This document shows, in pieces, positions 1-9,243 of a DNA stretch of 64,000 nucleotides. The stretch lies in the NCBI GenBank assembly GCA_025352225.1, contig JANXTT010000120.1, positions 1 through 64,000 of the forward strand. Direction: 5' to 3'. The position numbers were made by a program, and so were the translations under genes. The number at the start of each line of letters is the position of its first letter. Position 1 is the first letter of the stretch. This DNA is from Mucilaginibacter sp. (GTDB lineage: Bacteria > Bacteroidota > Bacteroidia > Sphingobacteriales > Sphingobacteriaceae). The notes beneath the pieces are model-generated. The model was not told the origin of the DNA. It was given only the letters and a program-made list of their open reading frames with translations, and made no database searches.

Positions 1-87
1 AACGTTACCTATGATGGCCTGCACCCATCTGATAAGGGCTTGCAAACTATTGCCGATATGCTGGTAAAAGTGATGAAAACGTATTAG
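1..87 (+). CDS. SGNH/GDSL-type hydrolase, C-terminal fragment
   Basis: Only the last 28 codons are in the window, read in frame 1 to a TAG at 85-87. The fragment contains DGLHPSDKG, which matches block V (DxxH) of SGNH/GDSL esterases, where Asp and His complete the catalytic triad with a Ser near the N-terminus. It is followed by a short helix ending in VKVMKTY. The family includes carbohydrate acetylesterases, so the gene may belong to a polysaccharide-degradation cluster that continues to the left. The substrate cannot be told from this fragment. A strong hairpin follows at 153-184. Confidence 0.75.
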   Translation, partial: NVTYDGLHPSDKGLQTIADMLVKVMKTY

Positions 88-152
88 TACATACAATGCT
101 ATTGTACGGGTTTCGCCAATCCATCAGGCATGTTTTCAAAGTCTTGTTACTC

Positions 153-184
153 AAAAAACACATTGGTATTAATGGGTGTTTTTT
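153..184 (+). terminator. Probable rho-independent terminator after the SGNH hydrolase
   Basis: A perfect 9-bp stem, AAAAAACAC (153-161) with GTGTTTTTT (176-184), closes over a 14-nt loop and ends in a T run. It lies 65 nt downstream of the hydrolase stop codon. The stem is symmetrical in A and T, so it could work in both directions and also serve the GH13 gene ending at 370. Confidence 0.6.
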
Positions 185-369
185 AATTTGTACCAGGTGT
201 GTTCATGATGTATTTCTACCAACTTCTGCTAAGAGTTTAGCATACAAGATAGCGAAAATTAACAAGAAATGGAAGAACTTTTTGTTACTTCCATTTCTGA
301 TATGTTTACTGCCTACCTAAGTCGTTAAACCATAAAAATAGCTCTTTATACTATAATTTAAATAGCCTT

Positions 370-2289
370 TTATTTTAATACAGCACTGCTATAAATATGA
401 TACTCTCCCGGGTTTAGAGATACAGTATACAGTGGTGTAGGTACGTTAATCGTAGTCCCTGTCATGTAATCATAATATGTACCTGTTGTAGGGAAGGTTA
501 TGGTAGCTGATTGAACGTTTACATCAAAATTGCCAATAACTTCTACATTAACCCCTGTACTTGTTAATGTTGTACTCTTTACGGCCCCAGTAGCCGAAGC
601 TGTATATTGCATTGTTGATGTAGTGAATACCGGGTTGTTGATCTTCATCTTAATCAGCTTAGCAAAAACATTGTAGAGATTTTTTCTTAGCGGGTCATTC
701 ATATATTCCCAATGCGGGGGTTTATCGCCTAAACGGCCACCATTATCAATACTTATATCATAACCACGCTCGCCAAACTCCCATATCATTTTCGGCCCAG
801 GTGCCGAAAACAAAAAGGCGGCGGCGGCTTCTTGTCGCTTTAAAGCGGTTGCAAGGTTACGTGCGGTATAACCATTAGCTCCCGACGTATTTCCGAAGGT
901 TTCATTTTTATACATTAAACGCTCCTCATCATGGCTTTCCATATAGGTTACTATGTTATCGGGCTGGGTAAAAGTATGTGTACTAAAAAACAACCTTCCC
1001 AAGCCGGACGTGCCAACCCAACCCATCGTGCTCTCGTTAAAAGCATAGTTAAGATTGTTCCATGTCATCATGCCATTATCTGCCAATTCCTTTTCTTCCT
1101 GATCTGATGCAAAATTTTCAAGTATCACATAAAAATTATTAGCGTCAACGCTTTGTATATAACTATTATAATCTTTCCAAATAGCTACACGGCTTGCATC
1201 GTATGCTCCCCAGGCAGCCACATCGTTCAGGTTGTTTTTTTGTGTAAAGCCCTTGGCCAGGTCAAAGCGGTAGCCGTCTATTTTATATTGCTTCATCCAA
1301 AACTGCATTACATTTTTAGCGAAGTATTTTGTAGCCGCGCTTTGATGGTTAAACTGGTAACCCACATTGTACGGATGCGTAGGATCTGGATTATACCAGG
1401 GGTTAGACGCCAAAGGTTTTTGGGCGGCCTGATCAAAATATAACTGCACCATAGGCGATTGGCCGAATGAATGATTCAAAACCATATCCAATATCACAGC
1501 CATGCCGCGCGAATGGCATTCGTCAATAAATGCTTTCAAATCGTTTTTGGTACCATAATATTTATCAGGGGCAAAATAAAACGATGGGTTGTAACCCCAG
1601 GAGTCGTTGCCTTCAAACTCGTTAATTGGCATCAGCTCTATTGCGTTTACGCCCAGGTTACTCAAATAACTTAGCGTATCTTTTAGTGTTTTATAGCTAT
1701 GGGTAGCGATAAAATCACGTACATGCAGTTCATAAACAACCAGGTTTTTTTTATCGGGCCTGGTAAAAGTACTATTCTTCCAGTTGTAAACAGGTTGGTT
1801 GGCTTGCATAACGCTTACATTACCGGTTTGCCCGGCCGGATAAGCTTTTAAATTAGGGTATACATCGGTTGAGATGTATTGATCGTTGTTTGGGTCAAGA
1901 ATCTTTTCGCAATAGGGGTCGGCAACCTTTAGGTTACCATCAACCAAATACTGGTAGGCATACTCTTTATTGGGGTCCAAATTATCTACCTGTACCCACC
2001 AGCGGTTACCATCTGTTGTTTGGTACATATTATACTTGGCATCGGCCTGCCAGTTATTAAACTCGCCAATTACCGCTACCGATTTTTTTCCGGGTGCATA
2101 TAAATTAAATATAACCGATGTGCCCGAATTTATATACGTAACCCCATCCACAGCCCCCGCCGGTAAATCTTTGCCGTTAACTACCGGGTTAGGGGTAGGT
2201 TGTGTATCTGGTGTTACACTCTTTTTGCTGCAAGCCATGTTACTTAACAGCGTTGCCGTAATTAGCAATAAATAAATATTTTTCATCAT
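370..2289 (-). CDS. GH13 alpha-amylase-family lipoprotein with N-terminal CBM48-like domain
   Basis: Predicted alpha-glucan hydrolase of 639 aa. A lipoprotein signal ends at LSNMAC (Cys20), followed by Ser-Lys-Lys, so it is probably membrane-anchored outside the cytoplasm. Residues about 50-130 form an early-set (CBM48/E-set) domain with the GEFNNW motif typical of branching-enzyme-like and isoamylase-like proteins. The GH13 barrel shows region I DMVLNH (268-273), region II GYRFDLAKG with nucleophile Asp343, region III ILENFA with acid Glu391, and region IV ESHDEE with Asp454. A beta-sandwich C-terminal domain ends the protein. It is last in a minus-strand operon, starting 2 nt after the MFS gene stops. 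The exact bond specificity (amylase, pullulanase-like or branching) is not clear. Met1 or Met2 could be the start. Confidence 0.9.
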   Translation of the reverse strand: MMKNIYLLLITATLLSNMACSKKSVTPDTQPTPNPVVNGKDLPAGAVDGVTYINSGTSVIFNLYAPGKKSVAVIGEFNNWQADAKYNMYQTTDGNRWWVQVDNLDPNKEYAYQYLVDGNLKVADPYCEKILDPNNDQYISTDVYPNLKAYPAGQTGNVSVMQANQPVYNWKNSTFTRPDKKNLVVYELHVRDFIATHSYKTLKDTLSYLSNLGVNAIELMPINEFEGNDSWGYNPSFYFAPDKYYGTKNDLKAFIDECHSRGMAVILDMVLNHSFGQSPMVQLYFDQAAQKPLASNPWYNPDPTHPYNVGYQFNHQSAATKYFAKNVMQFWMKQYKIDGYRFDLAKGFTQKNNLNDVAAWGAYDASRVAIWKDYNSYIQSVDANNFYVILENFASDQEEKELADNGMMTWNNLNYAFNESTMGWVGTSGLGRLFFSTHTFTQPDNIVTYMESHDEERLMYKNETFGNTSGANGYTARNLATALKRQEAAAAFLFSAPGPKMIWEFGERGYDISIDNGGRLGDKPPHWEYMNDPLRKNLYNVFAKLIKMKINNPVFTTSTMQYTASATGAVKSTTLTSTGVNVEVIGNFDVNVQSATITFPTTGTYYDYMTGTTINVPTPLYTVSLNPGEYHIYSSAVLK

Positions 2290-2291
2290 TA

Positions 2292-3656
2292 TTAGTTTTT
2301 AATTAATTCAACTTCCGGATATTTGATCTCACGCTCATCGTGTACATACAGTACTGATATTGCCGCGCAAAGCATAAAAAAACCAGCGAGCACTATCGCG
2401 TATATAGCTTGCCCGCCAAAAATATTTTTCACTATCCAACCGCCAAAAAAGCCATTGATAATTTGTGGGAATGTGATAAAAAAATTAAATATCCCCATAT
2501 AAACCCCCATCTTTTTAGCGGGTATAGACCCCGATAATATGGCATAAGGCATAGCCAGAATGCTGCCCCATGCTAAACCGATACCAATCATAGAAACAAT
2601 AAGCATATTGGGGTCTTTAACAAAAAACACCGATAATAAACCGATGCCGCCTGCTATAAGCGAGAAAGCATGTGCTATTTTACGGCTTGTTAAACGTGCT
2701 AAGGTTGGGAGCAAGAGCGCGTATAGGGCAGATACGCCATTATAAATTCCGAAGCAAATACCTACCCAGTTACCAGCATCGGCAAATTTAGCCGAAGAGG
2801 TATCGCCCGGTAGTACATGATAAATATGCTGTGCCACCGCCGGAGCAGTAAATACCCACATAGAGAATAAAGCAAACCAGGAGAAAAATTGCACCAAACC
2901 CAATTGCCGCATGGTTTGAGGCATGTTTTTAAAATCAGTAACAATGGTTAAAATGCCTTTTGGTTGCTCCCGAATCTCTTCGGGATGAAAAGCCGCGTAT
3001 TCTGCAGGGGAGTATTCTTTGGTGCGCACAATGGTCCATAACAAGCTACCTATTAATATAATGGCGCCAATGTAAAACGAATAGACCTTATTATCGGGAA
3101 CCTGGCCCTGAGCGGCTGTTTTTGATACGCCTAAATAATGATAAAGTACATAGGGTAAAATTGACCCGGCCACAGCACCTACCCCAATTAAAAAAGTCTG
3201 AATTGAAAATCCCTGGGCACGCTGGCTATGAGGTAAATTATCTGCAATAAGTGCGCGGAAAGGCTCCATGGCTACATTAAAAGAGGCATCCATCAGCATT
3301 AATATACCTGCACCAATTAATACCGGGGGTAAAAAAAGCAACAAGGATGCATTAGGCATAAAAATTAACGCGATGGCCGCTAAAATACCACCGGTTAAAA
3401 AATAAGGTTTACGCCTGCCCAATCTGTTCCAGGTATGGTCGCTATAATGGCCAATGAGGGGCTGAACGATCATCCCGGTAATAGGTGCTGCCAACCAAAA
3501 AAGCGAAAGGTGCTCTACGTCGGCCCCAAATATCTGTAACATGCTCGAAGCGTTGCCATTTTGCAGCGCAAAGCCAAATTGGATACCCAGAAAGCCGAAA
3601 CTCATGTTAAAAATTTGCCAGAAAGTTAGCCTGGGCCGTTCCAAAATTTTGTTCAT
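2292..3656 (-). CDS. SLC45/GPH-type MFS sugar transporter (likely maltose or maltodextrin)
   Basis: Inner-membrane permease of 454 aa with about 12 hydrophobic segments. The N-terminus (FWQIFNMSFGFLGIQFGFAL) and the cytoplasmic loop with DHTWNRLGRRKPYF match the SLC45-like major facilitator proteins found in Bacteroidota starch loci. The expected role is import of maltose or short maltodextrins from the periplasm to the cytoplasm, inferred from the family and from lying between two GH13 genes. Its start is 2 nt from the stop of the upstream GH13, and its stop is 2 nt from the start of the downstream GH13, suggesting translational coupling. Confidence 0.85.
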   Translation of the reverse strand: MNKILERPRLTFWQIFNMSFGFLGIQFGFALQNGNASSMLQIFGADVEHLSLFWLAAPITGMIVQPLIGHYSDHTWNRLGRRKPYFLTGGILAAIALIFMPNASLLLFLPPVLIGAGILMLMDASFNVAMEPFRALIADNLPHSQRAQGFSIQTFLIGVGAVAGSILPYVLYHYLGVSKTAAQGQVPDNKVYSFYIGAIILIGSLLWTIVRTKEYSPAEYAAFHPEEIREQPKGILTIVTDFKNMPQTMRQLGLVQFFSWFALFSMWVFTAPAVAQHIYHVLPGDTSSAKFADAGNWVGICFGIYNGVSALYALLLPTLARLTSRKIAHAFSLIAGGIGLLSVFFVKDPNMLIVSMIGIGLAWGSILAMPYAILSGSIPAKKMGVYMGIFNFFITFPQIINGFFGGWIVKNIFGGQAIYAIVLAGFFMLCAAISVLYVHDEREIKYPEVELIKN

Positions 3657-3658
3657 GT

Positions 3659-5512
3659 TTACTTTTTAAGTTCTATAACTAATGTGGTTTTACCCGGCAA
3701 GCTTATATTTTTTAAGGTGGGTAATCCCTCGCCCGTTAAAACATTAATACCAGTATTAAATGCCTTTATCCGTTCGGCAAATCTATCTGTTGCCACAACT
3801 CTGCTTGTAGTATCACTATTGTAGGCCACCATAACCGTTTTTTTGGTATCATACCTAAAATATACGTATACACCGTTTTCCGGGATATACTGCATAAGTT
3901 TACCCGTTTGTAACGCGGTACAATTTTTACGGTAATTAGCCAATGTTTTTACATAGTTAAAAGCCTGATTTTCTTTTGCGGTGCGGCCCCCGGCTATAAA
4001 CTTATTGGTTTTATCGCCCGGCCACCCTCCCGGGAAATCAAGCCTTACCAAACCATCCGGATTGGAGTAGTTTTTCATCAATATCTCATCTCCGTAATAC
4101 ATTTGGGGGATACCGCGCATGGTAAGCAATAATGCCATCCCTGCTTTGTATTTGTCAAAATCTTCGCCTATTACCGAGTAAAACCGGCTCATATCATGGT
4201 TATCCAAAAACACCACGTTACGGGTAGGGTCCTGATACATAAAATCCTGTGCCAGTATGGCGTATAAACGATGAACACCATCTGTCCAGCCGTCTTTTCC
4301 ATTCAAGGCTTCGGCTATGGCATCTTTAACTTGTGCATCGGTAACACCCGGTAACTGGGTATCAAACCCACGGTTAACCGTATTGCCCTGGGTAAAAAAG
4401 GCCTGATTAGCAACCGACCATACCAGCGTTTCGCCAAAAATGGAAAAGCGAGGGTATTCTGCCTTAACTTTCTTCGCCCAACCAGCCATATAAGCAGCAT
4501 CGTTATACGGGTAAGTATCTAATCTAAACCCATCTACACCCGCATATTCTATCCACCAGATATGGTTTTGGGTGAGATAGTTTTGAACGTAAGGGTTGTT
4601 TTGATTGATATCAGCCATGCGGTGATCAAACCAGCCATCCAACATGATCTTTTTATCCATTGGCGACGCGTGCGGATCCATAACCGCCGCATCACGAAAG
4701 TTTGACTGGGTATATTTTGGCCATTGGTGCACCCAACTTTTCATGGGCATGTCTTTTATAAACCAATGCTCCGTGCCAACATGGTTATGCACCAGGTCTT
4801 TAATTACCTTAAGGCCCATGGCATGGCATTTTTCTACATAAGTTTTATAGAGTTCATTACTACCATAACGCGGGTCGGTTTTATAATGATCGGTTACGGC
4901 ATAACCATGATATGATGCCTGCGGCTCATCGTTCTCAATTTCGGGAGTTAGCCATACTGTGGTTATACCCAGATCCTTTAAGTAATCCAGATGATTAATA
5001 ACCCCCTGAATATCACCACCATGACGATAATAAATCGAATCGCGGTTAACCGCAGTTTCCAGCATGCCTGGTTTAGAATCATTAGCTGGATCGCCATTTG
5101 AAAAACGATCGGGCATGATAAGATAGATCAGATCTTTATTAGTAACTCCCTGCGCCCTATTAACCGAGTGATCGCGGCTTTTTAATGCATATTGATATTG
5201 AAGCGCGTGTTCACCCGGTTTTGTAAAGTTTATAGCAAACGTTCCCGGCCTTGCGGCAGTGGAAATTTCCAGATCTAAAAACAAATAATTAGGATTCTCT
5301 ACCTTATTAACACGCAAGAGTTTTACACCTGCATAATTTAATTTTACAGCATACCGGGCTATATTTTTACCATGAACTATGAGCTGCAATTTTGGATTAT
5401 GCATGCCAACCCACCAAAAAGCTGGTTCAATACGCTCAAGCGGGGGCACTTGGGCAAGCATATTTCCCGCAAGGCAAGTAAAGAATGCAACTATTGCTAG
5501 TTTTAGTTTCAT
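3659..5512 (-). CDS. GH13 neopullulanase/cyclomaltodextrinase-type enzyme (SusA-like)
   Basis: 617 aa with a cleavable signal peptide (MKLKLAIVAFFTCLAGNMLA, cut before Gln21) and no lipobox, so probably periplasmic. Residues about 23-110 are the N-terminal Ig-like domain of cyclomaltodextrinases (IEPAFWWVGMHNPKLQLIVHG). The catalytic barrel has region I DLVHNH (239-244), region II GFRLDTYPY with nucleophile Asp332, region III FGETL with acid Glu361, and region IV FLDNHD with Asp440. This arrangement matches SusA of Bacteroides thetaiotaomicron, which cuts imported maltodextrins. It is co-transcribed with the GH31 gene 11 nt upstream and the MFS gene 2 nt downstream. Confidence 0.9.
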   Translation of the reverse strand: MKLKLAIVAFFTCLAGNMLAQVPPLERIEPAFWWVGMHNPKLQLIVHGKNIARYAVKLNYAGVKLLRVNKVENPNYLFLDLEISTAARPGTFAINFTKPGEHALQYQYALKSRDHSVNRAQGVTNKDLIYLIMPDRFSNGDPANDSKPGMLETAVNRDSIYYRHGGDIQGVINHLDYLKDLGITTVWLTPEIENDEPQASYHGYAVTDHYKTDPRYGSNELYKTYVEKCHAMGLKVIKDLVHNHVGTEHWFIKDMPMKSWVHQWPKYTQSNFRDAAVMDPHASPMDKKIMLDGWFDHRMADINQNNPYVQNYLTQNHIWWIEYAGVDGFRLDTYPYNDAAYMAGWAKKVKAEYPRFSIFGETLVWSVANQAFFTQGNTVNRGFDTQLPGVTDAQVKDAIAEALNGKDGWTDGVHRLYAILAQDFMYQDPTRNVVFLDNHDMSRFYSVIGEDFDKYKAGMALLLTMRGIPQMYYGDEILMKNYSNPDGLVRLDFPGGWPGDKTNKFIAGGRTAKENQAFNYVKTLANYRKNCTALQTGKLMQYIPENGVYVYFRYDTKKTVMVAYNSDTTSRVVATDRFAERIKAFNTGINVLTGEGLPTLKNISLPGKTTLVIELKK

Positions 5513-5523
5513 GGCTATTCTGA

Positions 5524-7983
5524 TTAATAATTTATTAAAAACCGGTCGTTCCTGTTTTTTACGAAGACACTTTTCACGTTTTCGCCCACCACCGGGTTTG
5601 CGCTGCCCTGCGGGTCAAATTTGGATATTGGTGTTAAAAAAGATATAAAATCATCATTTAAAGCGTTTTGCTTACCATTTAGCTTTATCGTAGCACCGTT
5701 ACCAAAACCATGCAATACCAGTTTAACGGTATTGAACTTTGATGTTAACGATCCTTCTGCCTTATCAAACACTATTGTTTTATTTGCAGGATCATAGGTA
5801 ATGGTACGTTTGTAATACGAGCCACCCTCATAGTTAAAGCTCTCACCATCGTCCTCATAATAAACATATTTATTTTGTACTGAACCCTGGTAAACGTGTA
5901 CAACTAAAGTATCGGTAGGCTTTTGAGCGGTTGTTTGCACTAATGATTGCATGGGTATAATACTGCTCTCTTTTACGTAAACAGGTAAGGTATGGGTAGA
6001 TAATTCAATTATTTTTTGCACGCTGCCGTTTTGCACTTCGCCGGTGTACATATCATACCATTTGCCTGCCGGGAAATAGATCTTTCCTAAAGTCTTATCG
6101 CCTTCGAACGGTGCAACTAAAAAGGCACTGCCAAACATATATTGGTTTTGAAACTGTTCGTTATAAATATTGGGATCAAAAGTATAATCAATAGCCAGGG
6201 AACGCATTACGGGGTGCCCATTCTGTGTAGCCTCATAAAATGTGGAATACAGGTATGGCATTAATTTATACCGCAGATTGATATAGTTGCGGGCAATTTC
6301 TAATACCTCTTCGCCATACGTCCAGGGTTCCGATGCTTTGGTATTAACTGCTGTATGGTTACGGAAGTATGGGCAAAACGCACCAATCTGTATCCACCGG
6401 GCATATAATGAGGTAGATGGGCCACCTGTAAAGCCGCCAATATCCATACCGGTAAAAGGCACGCCACTTAAGCCCAGACTATTTAATAAACGTACACCTG
6501 CCAGCATATGGCTATCCTCGGAGCGGTTATCTCCTGTCCATATCGCTGTATAGCGTTGTAAACCCGCATACCCGGCTCGGGTTAAAACAAATGGGCGTTT
6601 ATTAAATGCAGCGCGTGCACCTTCGTAACTGGCCCTGGCCATTTGCAGTGCATATACATTTCGTGTTTGCAAATGCGAGGCTTTTTTACCATCGTAATCA
6701 AAAATGATATTATCAGGCATTTTTTGGCCCCAGGTAGCTATCTCGTTCATATCGTTCCAGATGCCACTAATGCCGTCATCGCCATATTTCTTCAGCTCGG
6801 TTCCCCACCAGGCACGGGCCTTCGGGTTGGTAAAGTCCGGAAAATGGCACCAGCCCGGCCATACTTCGCCGGTGTAATTGGTACTATCGGGATATTTAGC
6901 AAAAATGTTTTGTTGAAGCCCTCTTTCATAAGTACCATACCCTTTTTCAACTTTCACACCGGGGTCAACTATTACGGTAAGTTTAAAGCCCATATCTTTT
7001 AGCTTATCGTTCATCTTTTTAGGGTCGGGAAAACGGGCCTTATCCCAGGTAAATACCTTGTAATGATCCATATAATGAATATCCAGCGTAATGCCATCTG
7101 CCGGTATTTTCTTTTCCCTTAAAGTATTAGCTATGCGAAAAACCTCTGCTTCGGGATAATAACTGTAGCGGTTTTGCTGATAGCCAAGGCTCCAGAGCGG
7201 AGGTAATTTCATCCGGCCGGTTAAGCCTGTGTATGCCGTAATTATATCGCCTATATGTTTGTTGTAGATGAAGTAATAATTCATTTCGCCTCCCCTTGCT
7301 CCAAAACACGAGAAACGATTATTACTTGCACCAAAGTTAAAGTCGCTTTGATAAGTGTTATCCATAAATATACCGTAATTCATATCATGATGAATGCCGA
7401 TATAAAAAGGTATAGTGGAGTAAATAGGATCCTGCCCGGTTGAATAGCCAAAAGCGTCGGTATTCCAGTTGGTGTACCCATTGCCTTTACGGTCCAAATT
7501 TCCCGTCTTTTCACCCAGGCCAATAAAACGTTCATCATCCTGCATTTTTTTATAGGTAGTTACTGATTCATTTACCCATGAGGTAGCTAATGATCCTTCG
7601 TCCTGATTTATCACCTTTCCATCTAAGGTTAAAAAGTTGATAGCGAAGGGCATTTTAGTAATATGTACTTGCAGTGAGTCTGTTAAAATATTGATCTCCT
7701 GATCGGTTTGTGTAATGGTGCTTTTTGTTACTTGCGGCTGGGCAATAACAGCATAAGAGAAATCTTTTTGTAGTTTTTGCTTATCAATTCTCACCCTGAT
7801 AACGCCAGCACTATAAACAGCTATTTGAGCATACGCGTTTTCCGTAGTTATGGTTATCTGCTGCCCATCAATAACGGCACTTGTTACCTTACCCGTATTT
7901 TTAACCGGGCTTATTTGTGCAAATATGGAATAGCGTGTTATAGTTAATGCTAAAATTAGCAAGAAAGGGTATTTGATATTCAT
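5524..7983 (-). CDS. GH31 alpha-glucosidase
   Basis: 819 aa. A signal peptide ends near FAQ (residue 23). The N-terminal beta-sandwich is followed by the GH31 barrel, with the nucleophile motif GIWNDMNE (Asp411) and the acid/base motif WTGDNRSED (Asp485). The conserved ARWIQIGAFCPYFRNHT segment follows, then a DUF5110-like C-terminal beta domain. Expected role: exo-hydrolysis of maltose and maltodextrins to glucose in the periplasm. It is first gene of the four-gene hydrolysis module (GH31, GH13, MFS, GH13), 160 nt downstream of susE with a hairpin between them at 8101-8118. An alpha-xylosidase activity cannot be excluded from motifs alone, but the starch context favours alpha-glucosidase. 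Confidence 0.9.
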   Translation of the reverse strand: MNIKYPFLLILALTITRYSIFAQISPVKNTGKVTSAVIDGQQITITTENAYAQIAVYSAGVIRVRIDKQKLQKDFSYAVIAQPQVTKSTITQTDQEINILTDSLQVHITKMPFAINFLTLDGKVINQDEGSLATSWVNESVTTYKKMQDDERFIGLGEKTGNLDRKGNGYTNWNTDAFGYSTGQDPIYSTIPFYIGIHHDMNYGIFMDNTYQSDFNFGASNNRFSCFGARGGEMNYYFIYNKHIGDIITAYTGLTGRMKLPPLWSLGYQQNRYSYYPEAEVFRIANTLREKKIPADGITLDIHYMDHYKVFTWDKARFPDPKKMNDKLKDMGFKLTVIVDPGVKVEKGYGTYERGLQQNIFAKYPDSTNYTGEVWPGWCHFPDFTNPKARAWWGTELKKYGDDGISGIWNDMNEIATWGQKMPDNIIFDYDGKKASHLQTRNVYALQMARASYEGARAAFNKRPFVLTRAGYAGLQRYTAIWTGDNRSEDSHMLAGVRLLNSLGLSGVPFTGMDIGGFTGGPSTSLYARWIQIGAFCPYFRNHTAVNTKASEPWTYGEEVLEIARNYINLRYKLMPYLYSTFYEATQNGHPVMRSLAIDYTFDPNIYNEQFQNQYMFGSAFLVAPFEGDKTLGKIYFPAGKWYDMYTGEVQNGSVQKIIELSTHTLPVYVKESSIIPMQSLVQTTAQKPTDTLVVHVYQGSVQNKYVYYEDDGESFNYEGGSYYKRTITYDPANKTIVFDKAEGSLTSKFNTVKLVLHGFGNGATIKLNGKQNALNDDFISFLTPISKFDPQGSANPVVGENVKSVFVKNRNDRFLINY

Positions 7984-8100
7984 GTTTATAGTATTATTTA
8001 TAGTAGCAGGGGGTGTATTGGCTGCTATTGATCATTCTGTATCAGCTTAAATACCAGGTTGGTACTATGCAAAGCTTGCTTTAAACATCTTATAAACTAA

Positions 8101-8118
8101 CCCGCCAATTAAGGCGGG
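8101..8118 (-). terminator. Hairpin between susE and the GH31 gene (partial terminator?)
   Basis: CCCGCC (8101-8106) pairs with GGCGGG (8113-8118) over the loop AATTAA. Read on the minus strand, the stem is followed by TTAGTTTAT, a weak U tract. It lies 26 nt after the susE stop and upstream of the GH31 start, inside what otherwise looks like one long operon. It may cause partial termination or protect the 3' end of the susCDE transcript. Confidence 0.55.
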
Positions 8119-8143
8119 CTAGCTTAGGGTCAGTTATCAATAA

Positions 8144-9166
8144 TTATTGTTTAACAAGTGTGTAAGTAAGGTGAACCAGATCTATGGTGATCAAGTAGTT
8201 CCCAGTTGCTCCTACAGCAATGTTGTTGTTGTTTGCCTGATCAAGTGTTCCTGGGGTAGTTACAGAACCGTAGTTTGTTCCCCAGTCATGGTTTTTTCTA
8301 AATTTAATAGCTTTTCCTCCAATTAAAGGTACAACTGCCGACCATGTTTGGGTACCATTATTGTACTTCAAATCTGTATCACTACCCCAACCACCTGGTG
8401 TTGCATCACCAATTACGCTCCAAAGCAATGGCGTAGTTGACCATGTATTAGCATTAAGATCAATAGTTACCTGGAAAGAACCGGCATTAGGTACATATAA
8501 ATTACCACCACTTGTGCTAATTGTAGTTGCACTTGCATAGCCATAAGCTATATTCCAGTTTTTAGCAGGTGTTACCTTAAATTGGAACGACCCGCCAGCT
8601 GGGTAATTAATTACCCCTGTATAAATGCCATTGCTTGTTGCAGATATTAAACTATCAGCCGTTGATGGTGACCAGCCCTGATAATCGCCGGGTACATAAA
8701 CAAATGAGGTTAACGCGTATGGATTAACTGTTACGCTTACCACATTGGAATAAATTGGAGCAATGTTACTGCTTATAGATGATTTAACCCTGGTTTCAAT
8801 AATGGAATTAACGCCTGTAGGTAAACCTAAACCTAATAAAATAGAATTAAAATCTATTACATTATAATTTTTATAAGCTGTGGTAGTTGCTATTTCTTTA
8901 GGTTTAGAAAAATTGTTTCCCTTTACATCAATTTGCAATACATTGGTAATTGCAGCATTATAACCATAATTAGCATTAGACCAATTGAAGTTTATAGCGG
9001 CATTGGTAGCAATATTTTTTGTCAACACTAAATTTGGCGTTGAAGCGGTAAGCACAGCGGGGGTTCCGCTGGTGGCCTGTATTAAATTGTCGTCCTTTTT
9101 GCATGACGATAACAAAAACAGCGATAAACCGGTAACGAGTAAAAACCTTGTTAATAATGTTTTCAT
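8144..9166 (-). CDS. SusE-like outer-membrane starch-binding lipoprotein
   Basis: 340 aa from the start at 9166. A longer reading frame reaches 9238, but only MKTLLTRFLLVTGLSLFLLS gives a proper lipoprotein signal, with the lipobox at Cys22 followed by KKDD. An N-terminal SusE-type Ig domain (about 30-150) is followed by two carbohydrate-binding modules of the SusE/SusF kind: VYVPGDYQGWSPS near residue 160 and WSVIGDATPGGWGSDTDL near residue 248, each with the Trp-rich pattern of starch-binding sites. It is expected on the cell surface beside SusCD, holding starch. It is third in the susCDE unit, 77 nt after susD. Confidence 0.87.
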   Translation of the reverse strand: MKTLLTRFLLVTGLSLFLLSSCKKDDNLIQATSGTPAVLTASTPNLVLTKNIATNAAINFNWSNANYGYNAAITNVLQIDVKGNNFSKPKEIATTTAYKNYNVIDFNSILLGLGLPTGVNSIIETRVKSSISSNIAPIYSNVVSVTVNPYALTSFVYVPGDYQGWSPSTADSLISATSNGIYTGVINYPAGGSFQFKVTPAKNWNIAYGYASATTISTSGGNLYVPNAGSFQVTIDLNANTWSTTPLLWSVIGDATPGGWGSDTDLKYNNGTQTWSAVVPLIGGKAIKFRKNHDWGTNYGSVTTPGTLDQANNNNIAVGATGNYLITIDLVHLTYTLVKQ

Positions 9167-9243
9167 CTTCTTAAGAATTTTATGTTTAAATTGATTTATA
9201 TCCTTAATGCGGGTCAGGATATATTTACCCCGACCCACATTTA

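Noticed and set aside
96-320. Open frame of 74 codons after the SGNH hydrolase
   Set aside because: It covers the terminator hairpin at 153-184, has Cys and Leu-rich composition typical of translated non-coding DNA, and no family resemblance.
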